The notes under the pieces: generated by a model | Told to the model about the DNA's origin: nothing | What the model saw: only the letters and a program-made list of their open reading frames with translations | Databases searched by the model: none | Origin: CAZWUZ01 sp964637655 [NCBI: uncultured bacterium] | GTDB taxonomy: Bacteria > DAOPZR01 | Length of the DNA: 5,106 bases | Direction of reading: 5' to 3' | NCBI GenBank assembly: GCA_964637655.1 | Contig: CAZWUZ010000202.1 | Coordinates: 1,984-7,089, forward strand | In this document: positions 1 through 5,106 of the stretch, piece by piece | Layout of the letters: every line of letters begins with the position of its first letter | How positions within the stretch are numbered: the stretch's first letter is position 1 | Made by a program: the position numbers and the translations under genes

Positions 1-1
1 G

Positions 2-589
2 GACGACCTCGTACGCACCTACTCGGGGGGGATGAAACGGCGCTTAGAGATCGCGCGCGGACTGCTGCACGACCCCGCGGTGCTCTTTCTCGACGAACCG
101 ACCCTCGGGCTCGACCCCGCCACGCGCGGGCATATCTGGGAGTACCTGCGCGCGCTGGTGCGCGAACGCGGCACCACGGTCATCCTCACCACGCATTACA
201 TGGAGGAGGCGGACGCGCTGTGCGACCGCATCGCCATCATCGACCACGGCAAGATTATCGCGCTCGACACGCCGGCCGCGCTCAAGGCGCGGCTGGGTGG
301 CGACACGGTCACCGTGCGCCCGGTGCAGCCGCCCGCCGCCGACCCGTACACCCTCCCCGGGGTGAGCGCCGGCGAGCGGCTGGCTGACGGCACGCTGCGT
401 CTGACGGTGGACAGCGCCGCGCGGCGCGTCCCCGCGCTGCTCGCCGCGCTCGGCGAGGTCACCCGTCTCGAAGTGCGCTCCCCGTCGCTGGAGGATGTCT
501 TCCTGCACCTGACGGGGCACGAACTGCGCGACGAGGCGGAAACCGGCGAGAGTTTTGCCGACACCCTGTTCCGGCTGGGCAACCGCTGA
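2..589 (+). CDS. ABC transporter ATP-binding protein, DrrA/NodI-like (5' end missing)
   Basis: This is the nucleotide-binding subunit of an ABC exporter; it hydrolyses ATP at the inner face of the membrane to drive the permease encoded next to it. The frame is open to the window edge, and the first ATG in view (32) lies inside the ABC signature, so it is not the real start. In the visible 195 residues, the signature YSGGM is at 7-11, Walker B (VLFLDEPT) at 27-34, the D-loop GLDP at 36-39 and the H-loop histidine (TTH) at 65. Walker A and the Q-loop lie before the window. After residue 90 comes the C-terminal accessory region usual in DrrA-type ATPases, ending in the typical SPSLEDVFLHLTG. All catalytic motifs in view are intact. 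The stop overlaps the permease start by one base (TGATG), which indicates translational coupling. The substrate cannot be read from the sequence; 'daunorubicin resistance' is only a family label. Confidence 0.95.
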   Translation, partial: DDLVRTYSGGMKRRLEIARGLLHDPAVLFLDEPTLGLDPATRGHIWEYLRALVRERGTTVILTTHYMEEADALCDRIAIIDHGKIIALDTPAALKARLGGDTVTVRPVQPPAADPYTLPGVSAGERLADGTLRLTVDSAARRVPALLAALGEVTRLEVRSPSLEDVFLHLTGHELRDEAETGESFADTLFRLGNR

Positions 590-1374
590 TGGGCGCGTCG
601 CGGGTCCCCCCCGGACTGCGGCACGAACTGCGCGCGGTCGGTGCGCTCTGGCGGCGCGAGTATCTCATCTTCCTGCGCGAACACAGCCGCCTGGTGGCGT
701 CGGTGGCCACCCCGCTGCTCTGGGTGGTCTTCGTCGGTACCGGGTTCGGCGCCAGTTTCGAGCCGGTGGCGGGCATCCCCTACCGCACCTGGCTCTTCCC
801 GGGGGTCATCGCGCAGGCCGTGCTCTTCAGCAGCGTCTTTTTCGGGCTCTATATCGTCTGGGACCGCAAGGTGGACGTGCTCAAGGCGATACTCGTCGCT
901 CCCGTTTCACGGCTGAGCATCTTTTCCGGCAAGGTGCTGGGCGGGGCGACCGAGGCGGCCATGCAGGGGACGCTGCTGCTGCTCATCGGGGTCATCTTTT
1001 TCGGGGTGACACCCGCCGGACTGCTCCTCGCCCTGCCCATCGTCCTGCTGCTCGCCGTCGGCTTTGTCAGCGTCGGGCTCGGCATCGGCTCCTGTTTCGA
1101 CAGTTTCGAGGGGTTCCACGTCATCGTCAGTTTCATGCTCTTCCCGCTCTTCTTCATCTCGGGCGCGCTTTTTCCCGTCGCCCCGCTGCAGGCCTCCTAC
1201 CCGTGGCTCTACGTGCTGGTGCGGCTCAATCCCGTCACCTACGCGGTCGACGCGCTGCGCGGGGCAACGCTCGGCCTGGGCACCTTCCCCTACCTGTACG
1301 ACGTCACCCTGCTCGTCCTCTTCGCCGCCGCCGCGCTCGGGGTTGGCACCCTGCTCTTCCGCCGCATGCGCTGA
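589..1374 (+). CDS. ABC-2 type transporter permease, DrrB/NodJ-like
   Basis: This is the membrane subunit partnering the ATPase just upstream, in an ABC-2 exporter of the drug, polyketide or lipo-oligosaccharide type. It has 261 residues, the usual length for the family. A basic cytoplasmic N-terminus (about 1-32) is followed by roughly six hydrophobic segments near 35-52, 68-90, 120-140, 143-168, 175-195 and 238-256. The motif LNPVTYAVDALRG at 213-225 is the conserved ABC-2 element before the last membrane segment, and the charged stretch around WDRKVDVLKAILVAPVSR (91-108) matches the cytoplasmic coupling region of the family. The start ATG overlaps the ATPase stop and no strong Shine-Dalgarno precedes it, so translation probably depends on coupling. 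The gene looks intact and ends with a basic RRMR tail. The substrate is unknown. Confidence 0.95.
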   Translation: MGASRVPPGLRHELRAVGALWRREYLIFLREHSRLVASVATPLLWVVFVGTGFGASFEPVAGIPYRTWLFPGVIAQAVLFSSVFFGLYIVWDRKVDVLKAILVAPVSRLSIFSGKVLGGATEAAMQGTLLLLIGVIFFGVTPAGLLLALPIVLLLAVGFVSVGLGIGSCFDSFEGFHVIVSFMLFPLFFISGALFPVAPLQASYPWLYVLVRLNPVTYAVDALRGATLGLGTFPYLYDVTLLVLFAAAALGVGTLLFRRMR

Positions 1375-1456
1375 GCAACGTTGCGGGAAATACGGGAAGA
1401 GGGTACCTGGGTGTGACGGCAGGAACCAGCGAACTGACACCGGCGAACCGCGGACG

Positions 1457-1582
1457 CTCCGTGGTGAACGCCGTGGCTTTTTCGTGCCCGCGCAAAGCAA
1501 CAGCAGCTCTTGCACCGCAAAGCACGCAGAACACACTGAGGAAACCATCTGCCTGACCACGGAGCACGCGGAGTCCACGGAG
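1457..1582. repeat. Degenerate 9-base repeats of the CCACGGAG type, in both orientations
   Basis: Three consecutive 9-base units occupy 1556-1582, each a variant of ACCACGGAG. Three more diverged units on the same 9-base period occupy 1514-1540, starting with ACCGCAAAG. An inverted copy of ACCACGGAG lies at 1457-1465 (CTCCGTGGT on the + strand). The pattern resembles dispersed intergenic sequence known from several high-GC bacterial genomes, in which 'accacggag...cacggag' blocks alternate with 'accgcaaag...cacgcag' blocks. The periodicity and the inverted copy are seen directly; membership of that dispersed family is from memory and not searched. The function is unknown. Confidence 0.6.
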
Positions 1583-1662
1583 AACTGCCTGGCTGCGCAA
1601 CGGGAAGCGGTCCTGCGGGCGAAAAGCATTCACATTGTACCGACCCTCACCCGACGCTGCGC

Positions 1663-1703
1663 GTCTTCCTCTCCCGCGCTGAACCGCGGGAGAGGGAAAA
1701 GAC
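1663..1703. repeat. GC-rich hairpin, REP-like, between convergent genes
   Basis: CCTCTCCCGCG (1668-1678) pairs perfectly with the complementary sequence at 1685-1695 across a 6-base loop, giving an 11-bp stem. Five further pairs (1663-1667 with 1699-1703) form if three bases bulge out on the right side. With the flanking CCCTCACCC (1643-1651), this is the CCCTCTCCC / GGGAGAGGG / GGGTGAGGG pattern of a widespread intergenic repeat in high-GC proteobacteria. It starts about 24 bases past the reductase stop in the direction of that gene. It could protect mRNA 3' ends or help end transcription from both sides. No U-tract follows on either strand, so a classical Rho-independent terminator is unlikely. 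Confidence 0.7.
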
Positions 1704-1726
1704 GGGCGGACTGGCAACCAGGTGCG

Positions 1727-3748
1727 CTACTTTTTCCCCTTCTTGGCGTCGGCGGTGCCGGCGGACGGCAGCTGGCAGGTGTCGCCGTCGCAGAACTTCT
1801 CCGTCACCGTGTCCTCATGCCGGAAATGGCGTCCCTGGGTGAAGGGGCGGACGCGCTCGAGCAGTTTGCGGTACTGCGCCTCGGTGATCGCCTCGACCGG
1901 CATCTGCTTGAATGCGCCCCCGGCATGCCGCGGCAGGAACGAGATCCCCTTGAGCTGGTACTGGTAATGGTCGAGCGCGTGGGCGATCTGCGGCCCCTCG
2001 CGCTCCGGGTCGAAGGTGACCGTCGCGCTTACCTGATTGTCCGCCCACTCGCGCTGCAGGAAGGCAGCCATTGCCAGCTGCTCCCACATGCTCACCTCGT
2101 GCTCGGAGCGCACCCCCTCCCCGTAGTCGACGGGAAACTCCGCCACCACGGAGTGTTTGCGGTCCTCGGCCGCCGGCTGCACGCGGTAGCCGTGCTCGAC
2201 GAGGAGCTTGGTCAGCGGGCTTTCCTTCGGCAGGCGCACGCGGCGGATGACGAAACGCGCCACCGGCCAGTGGATGCCCGGCGTGGCGCCGGCGACGAGC
2301 GAGACCGAGCCCGACGGTTTGACCGAACTCATCTTCACCGACTGCGGCACCGCCAGCCAGTCGGCGTAGATACGGTCCCAGCGGCGCAGTTCGGCGTAAC
2401 CGTCGCGCATCCACTCACGCAGCGTGTGGATGCCGCGCTGCGCCACGAACTGCTGGATGCCGCTCAACGAGCAGCCGATGCGGCGGTTGCGCAGCATGAC
2501 GCGGTTGGTCTCCGGCCAGTGCGTCGGCAGCAGCGTCACGGTCTTGGCATAGAGGTAGGCGAACTTGATGGTGCGCAGGAAGTCCGCCTTGGTCTCATGG
2601 CGGAACGGGAATAACTCGACGAGACAGCAGGTCTCGTAGCTTTCGAGCGTCTGCTCGCAGCAGGGATTGGCCCCCGCCGCGCGGTGGTCCTTGTCGTCGG
2701 GCGGATCGCACAGGCGCGAAAAGGCGCGCATGTTGTCGAGCCAGACATACCCGGGCTCGCCGTTATGCCGCGTGCGTTCCGCCGCGGCGCGGTAGTCCAT
2801 CCCCAGCGGCGCGTAAATCGAGTTGTTCGAGGTCCAGCCGAACTCCTCGCGCAGCGGGTTTTTGCGGTAGTCCTTCAGGTCGAGATACTCGTCGGAGTCG
2901 TGCGGCCCGAAGACGATCTCCGCCGAGCGGCGCACGTTCCCCGAGACGACGCAGCGCCCGATGATGTTCATCAGGTCGACGATGGCGGTGGCGGTCAGCG
3001 GCTTGCCGCGCAGCGGGCGCAGCACCCGCTCGATCCGCTCGTGCATCTCCTGCAGCGGCTTCGCCCCGCCGCTGATGCCGCCGAAGCCGCGGATGGGCCG
3101 CCCGGCGGCGCGGATCTGCGAGTAGTTGAAGGCGGGGAGACGCTCCCCGTGGAACCACGCCATGAGCTGGCGGCGCAAACTTTCCACCCACCCCTCGCGA
3201 CTGTCCGGGACGGCGAAGAGTTCGGGGACGCCCGCCGACGGGCCGCGCACGACGAAGCTGCCCGCCCCGCACACGTCAAAGCCGACCCCCACCCCGAGCA
3301 TGCTCATGTCCATGAGAAACTCGAAGGGGCGCGACAGGTCGTGCTTGAGATTGGCGGTGCTGACAAAGGCGCAGTTGTTCAGCGCGGCGGCGAGGTTGCG
3401 TTCCTCGGTGATGGGCGAGCCCATCGCCCAGAGACCGCGCCCCGGCGGCAGAAACTTCATGTCGAACATCCGCTCGTACATTTCCTGCGCGGAGAACTGC
3501 GCCTTCTGCGGCACCCAGCCGAGACGCAGCCCCTCGACATGGCGGCGCTGCTGCTCGTAGGTTCCCTCGACCACGCGCGCCACCGTCTGCTGCCAGCGCT
3601 CGTTCTCCCCGCTGTCGTTGCGCGAATAGGAGCGCAGGTAGACCAGCAGCCCGAGCCCGTTGAAGCCGAACGGCGGCGTGCGCCGCGCGTAGGTTTCCAG
3701 GAATGACGGGGTGAGTTTGAACTTCCCCTCTTTGCTGAACGGTGTCAT
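1727..3748 (-). CDS. nrdJ: Adenosylcobalamin-dependent ribonucleoside-triphosphate reductase (class II, monomeric)
   Basis: This cytoplasmic enzyme reduces ribonucleoside triphosphates to deoxyribonucleotides, using a thiyl radical made from coenzyme B12 (EC 1.17.4.2), and works with or without oxygen. It has 673 residues; the Lactobacillus leichmannii enzyme (RtpR) has about 739. The N-terminus (PSFLETYARR to YLRSYSR, then RWQQTVARVVEG at 51-62) fits RtpR. The reductase cysteines are present: Cys126 (NNCAFV) and Cys374 fit the active-site pair (Cys119/Cys419 in RtpR), and Cys363 in NPCCE fits the thiyl Cys408, with Asn361 and Glu365 in place. The 11-residue step from Cys363 to Cys374 is kept. 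A C-terminal CX4C (Cys653, Cys658) fits the pair that re-reduces the active site. SSVKPSGS (474-481) is the conserved phosphate-binding loop. Oddities are Cys in place of the usual Gly at 364, a second Cys at 375, and a lysine-rich tail (669-673). The start is supported by a Shine-Dalgarno 5 bases upstream. Confidence 0.96.
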   Translation of the reverse strand: MTPFSKEGKFKLTPSFLETYARRTPPFGFNGLGLLVYLRSYSRNDSGENERWQQTVARVVEGTYEQQRRHVEGLRLGWVPQKAQFSAQEMYERMFDMKFLPPGRGLWAMGSPITEERNLAAALNNCAFVSTANLKHDLSRPFEFLMDMSMLGVGVGFDVCGAGSFVVRGPSAGVPELFAVPDSREGWVESLRRQLMAWFHGERLPAFNYSQIRAAGRPIRGFGGISGGAKPLQEMHERIERVLRPLRGKPLTATAIVDLMNIIGRCVVSGNVRRSAEIVFGPHDSDEYLDLKDYRKNPLREEFGWTSNNSIYAPLGMDYRAAAERTRHNGEPGYVWLDNMRAFSRLCDPPDDKDHRAAGANPCCEQTLESYETCCLVELFPFRHETKADFLRTIKFAYLYAKTVTLLPTHWPETNRVMLRNRRIGCSLSGIQQFVAQRGIHTLREWMRDGYAELRRWDRIYADWLAVPQSVKMSSVKPSGSVSLVAGATPGIHWPVARFVIRRVRLPKESPLTKLLVEHGYRVQPAAEDRKHSVVAEFPVDYGEGVRSEHEVSMWEQLAMAAFLQREWADNQVSATVTFDPEREGPQIAHALDHYQYQLKGISFLPRHAGGAFKQMPVEAITEAQYRKLLERVRPFTQGRHFRHEDTVTEKFCDGDTCQLPSAGTADAKKGKK

Positions 3749-3753
3749 GGTTT

Positions 3754-3760
3754 CCCTCCC
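3754..3760 (-). promoter_or_regulatory. Shine-Dalgarno sequence of the reductase gene
   Basis: GGGAGGG on the - strand lies 5 bases before the ATG at 3748-3746. It is strongly complementary to the 16S rRNA 3' end and fixes this ATG as the start. Confidence 0.85.
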
Positions 3761-3775
3761 AAGGGATATATTATC

Positions 3776-3804
3776 AATTTACCAAATATTCTCTATATTG
3801 TCAA
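3776..3804 (-). promoter_or_regulatory. Sigma70-type promoter for the reductase gene
   Basis: On the - strand a perfect -35 TTGACA (3804-3799) is followed by a 17-base spacer and the -10 TAAATT (3781-3776), which matches four of six consensus bases. TGG directly before the -10 provides an extended -10 element. Transcription would start near 3769, giving a leader of about 20 bases that contains little besides the Shine-Dalgarno. This is a distinct AT-rich island in GC-rich DNA, starting 5 bases beyond the phosphoesterase stop. It implies that the reductase has its own transcript. The match is by eye only. Confidence 0.75.
3788..3803 (-). promoter_or_regulatory. Candidate NrdR box overlapping the -35 and spacer
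   Basis: NrdR is the ATP/dATP-sensing repressor of ribonucleotide reductase genes; its box is usually written ACACWATATWKWKTGT. On the - strand TGACAATATAGAGAAT matches 12 of 16 positions, including the whole core from position 3 to 13, and it overlaps the promoter of a reductase gene as expected. A weaker second match (10 of 16) lies at 3774-3759, starting 29 bases downstream. Known pairs are usually about 31-32 bases apart, so the spacing is slightly short. The region is AT-rich and the consensus degenerate, so a chance match is quite possible. Confidence 0.35.
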
Positions 3805-3809
3805 CTTGC

Positions 3810-4601
3810 TTATGGTTGCATGAGTTTTCCATGTGACGGATATCTGCGCAAATCGATATCAGACAACAACATTGCTGATAGTTCCTGCAGTACTGCCTGC
3901 GGGGTAAAATCATGCGAATCGACCGCAATCAACTGGCAGACAACGCCATCTTTGCTATACGGGAAACTGACCAGTCCCGCTTCAGGGGTCGGATGCAGAT
4001 GCCCGTAATAGACACGCCTAATGCCGGCGGCGGCAATCAGTTCGTCAGCAGCAGTCGCGTGCGGATCACGCAGGTCATGCGGCGGATGGTGCAGCACCAG
4101 CACCGGAGTCGTGCCCGCCGGCGCCTGCTGCAGTGCCGTGCAGCACTCGACGAGCCGCCGCAACTCCTTGTCGTACGTCGCGCGGTCCTTCGCCTCGTCC
4201 CAGTACTCGTCGGACGGCAATTTCCAGAAACGCGTTCCCGCCAGCGCGAACCCCTCCGTCACCAGGCACGGGGAGCGCGGCAGCACGTGCAGCGACGGAT
4301 ATGGCGCCAGCAGCGCGGCGAGCTTCGTTTCGCTTTTCGGCCACCAGTAGTCGTGGTTGCCGCGCAGCAGGTACTTTTTTACGGGAAGGTCGTGCAGAAG
4401 CTGCAGGTCGGGCGCCGCCGCGGCGGGCTTGAGCGCCCACGAGATGTCGCCGGCGACGATCACCGTGTCCTGATCGCGCACCACCCGCTGCCAGCTGGCG
4501 CAGAAGCGGGCGGTGGAGTCGTGCAAGAGGGGGAAGCGTTCCCCCATCACCTTGCCGGGCGTGCCGGTCGCCAGGTGCGGGTCGGACGTGATGAAGAGCA
4601 T
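3810..4601 (-). CDS. Calcineurin-like metallophosphoesterase (predicted phosphohydrolase)
   Basis: This is a two-metal phosphoesterase of the calcineurin-like superfamily, probably cytoplasmic as no signal peptide or membrane segment is visible. All metal-site motifs are present in its 263 residues: DPH (Asp7, His9), GD in GDISWA (51-56, Asp52), GNHD (81-84, Asn82 and His83), the histidines in LHHPPHD (171-172) and GHLH (200-203, His201 and His203). The GDISWA and GNHDYWW versions point to the family of predicted phosphohydrolases that I recall as COG1768. Its substrate is not known to me. The start is set at MLFITSDPH: this places the first metal motif at residues 7-9, and the ATG lies one base after the upstream stop (TAG-C-ATG). 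A longer frame exists but would overlap the HRDC gene. There is no clear Shine-Dalgarno, so coupling is likely. The last ~30 residues look like an extension beyond the family core and lie in unusually AT-rich DNA. Confidence 0.9.
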   Translation of the reverse strand: MLFITSDPHLATGTPGKVMGERFPLLHDSTARFCASWQRVVRDQDTVIVAGDISWALKPAAAAPDLQLLHDLPVKKYLLRGNHDYWWPKSETKLAALLAPYPSLHVLPRSPCLVTEGFALAGTRFWKLPSDEYWDEAKDRATYDKELRRLVECCTALQQAPAGTTPVLVLHHPPHDLRDPHATAADELIAAAGIRRVYYGHLHPTPEAGLVSFPYSKDGVVCQLIAVDSHDFTPQAVLQELSAMLLSDIDLRRYPSHGKLMQP

Positions 4602-4602
4602 G

Positions 4603-5106
4603 CTACGGAATGATGCCGGTGAGGTCGAGCCCGGCGGCCGCAGCAGCCGCACGAATTTCCGCCCGCTGCCAGTCGCGCAGTTCGATCTCCTCGCCATGCG
4701 CGAGATGCTTGCGCGTGCCGTTGCTGAGCACCAGCAGGTGCACGTCGGGAAGCCGCGCCTGCAGCGCCTGCTGCACTTCCTGCAGGAGCTTGTCGCGACG
4801 CACCGCCTCGCTTTGGCTGACCGGCCGCGGGGCGCGTTCCTCCGGTACCATCGGACAGAGGCGGCGCGCCTGCCCGGCTTCCGTGCCGGTGCGCACCGCC
4901 GCGACAAACTGTTCCGCATGGCGCTTCACCCACGGATGCACCCCGCGCAGTTTGCGCCAGTCAGCGACAGTGAGCGGCGGTTTCTGCGCGTACTGCAGCA
5001 GCTGCAGGTTGGCGATGACCTGATAGTGGGGGCGGTCGAGTTCCCGCGACAGTTCCTCGCCCTGCGCGTGCAGACCGCGCAGGATTTCCTGCGCCATCAG
5101 GTAGAG
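4603..5106 (-). CDS. HRDC-domain protein, probably C-terminal part of an RNase D-like 3'-5' exonuclease (5' end missing)
   Basis: The visible 167 residues are the C-terminal part of a longer protein, since the frame stays open to the window edge. Residues 18-75 look like an HRDC domain, a helical nucleic-acid-binding module of RNase D and RecQ: ELSRELDRPHYQVIAN is followed by LLQYAQKPPLTVADWRKLRG (residues 36-55) and a helix with VKRHAEQFVAAV. The pattern 'R-E-L-D-R-P-x-x-x-V-I' followed by 'L-R-x-G-V-H-P' is typical of the HRDC in RNase D-like proteins. The rest (about 80-167) has a charged stretch with RRDKLLQEVQQAL and ends LRDWQRAEI...GLDLTGIIP, resembling the tail after HRDC in such proteins. 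The exonuclease (DEDD) domain would lie beyond the window, so its presence is inferred. An ATG at 5097 is in view but probably internal. The stop is one base before the phosphoesterase start, so the two genes are probably co-transcribed. Confidence 0.68.
   Translation of the reverse strand, partial: LYLMAQEILRGLHAQGEELSRELDRPHYQVIANLQLLQYAQKPPLTVADWRKLRGVHPWVKRHAEQFVAAVRTGTEAGQARRLCPMVPEERAPRPVSQSEAVRRDKLLQEVQQALQARLPDVHLLVLSNGTRKHLAHGEEIELRDWQRAEIRAAAAAAGLDLTGIIP

Larger units (their letters stand above)
1375..1726. other. Non-coding gap between convergent genes, rich in repeats
   Basis: These 352 bases separate the stop of the permease gene (+) from the stop of the reductase gene (-). I see no credible gene. 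Open frames crossing the gap are extensions of shadow frames and translate to low-complexity sequence typical of repeat-derived false ORFs. The gap holds degenerate 9-base repeats (about 1457-1582) and a GC-rich hairpin (1663-1703). A 9-base direct repeat CGCAAAGCA lies at 1491-1499 and 1516-1524. No T-tract follows any stem, so a standard intrinsic terminator is not visible for either flanking gene. Confidence 0.8.

Noticed and set aside
1375-1384. Perfect palindrome GCAACGTTGC directly after the permease stop
   Set aside because: Without a loop it cannot form a useful hairpin, and no T-tract follows; a 10-base palindrome may arise by chance.
907-1629. A 240-codon - strand frame over the gap and the permease
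   Set aside because: It is antisense to the permease, and its N-terminal part is translated repeat sequence, a known source of false gene calls.
1064-2614. A 516-codon open frame on the + strand running from the permease through the gap into the reductase
   Set aside because: It overlaps two well-supported genes in wrong frames and reads through repeat DNA; its composition (Ser/Arg runs) is that of a shadow frame.
2684-3706. A 340-codon open frame on the + strand opposite the reductase
   Set aside because: It is antisense to a gene with clear catalytic motifs, and its translation is rich in Arg, Ala, His and Val without recognisable domains. Long antisense frames are expected in GC-rich DNA.
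3839-3860. Two GATATC palindromes 10 bases apart near the end of the phosphoesterase gene, upstream of the reductase promoter
   Set aside because: They lie inside coding sequence and match no regulator site I know; a chance pair of 6-base palindromes in a locally AT-rich stretch is likely.
4602-4919. An N-terminal extension of the phosphoesterase to an ATG at 4919
   Set aside because: It would overlap most of the HRDC gene and add a low-complexity Arg-rich stretch before the natural start just upstream of the first metal-binding motif.
1-5106. A new defence or mobile system
   Set aside because: No CRISPR repeats, transposase, integrase, restriction, toxin or phage genes are visible; all five genes belong to known families.

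Overview
The window is GC-rich bacterial DNA, dense with genes. It suggests a high-GC Gram-negative bacterium. I cannot name the taxon. The best clues are a monomeric, B12-dependent (class II) ribonucleotide reductase and two kinds of dispersed intergenic repeat that occur in many high-GC Pseudomonadota and some other phyla. These are weak taxonomic evidence.

Layout. On the + strand, positions 2-589 hold the 3' part of an ABC-transporter ATPase gene. Its stop overlaps by one base the start of the ABC-2 permease gene at 589-1374. Together they form a DrrA/DrrB- or NodI/NodJ-like export module. Positions 1375-1726 are a 352-base non-coding gap between convergent genes. It contains degenerate 9-base repeats and a strong GC-rich hairpin.

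The rest of the window is on the - strand, read from right to left. First comes the C-terminal part of an HRDC-domain protein (5106-4603, probably RNase D-like). One base later a calcineurin-like metallophosphoesterase starts (4601-3810). After a 61-base AT-rich gap comes the monomeric adenosylcobalamin-dependent ribonucleoside-triphosphate reductase (3748-1727). The AT-rich gap and its edge carry a near-consensus sigma70 promoter: a perfect TTGACA, a 17-base spacer, an extended TGG and TAAATT. A good Shine-Dalgarno sequence follows. The promoter also overlaps a candidate NrdR box, so the reductase is probably transcribed independently of the HRDC/phosphoesterase pair and may be under NrdR control. 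Its leader is too short for a cobalamin riboswitch.

The functions are drug or metabolite export, deoxynucleotide supply, and two nucleic-acid or phosphoester hydrolases. Nothing shows that they form one joint system. I found no CRISPR array, tRNA, rRNA, transposase, phage gene or toxin-antitoxin pair, and no convincing new system. The observations most worth checking are the candidate NrdR site, the Cys-Cys variant next to the catalytic cysteine of the reductase, and the repeat mosaic in the convergent gap.
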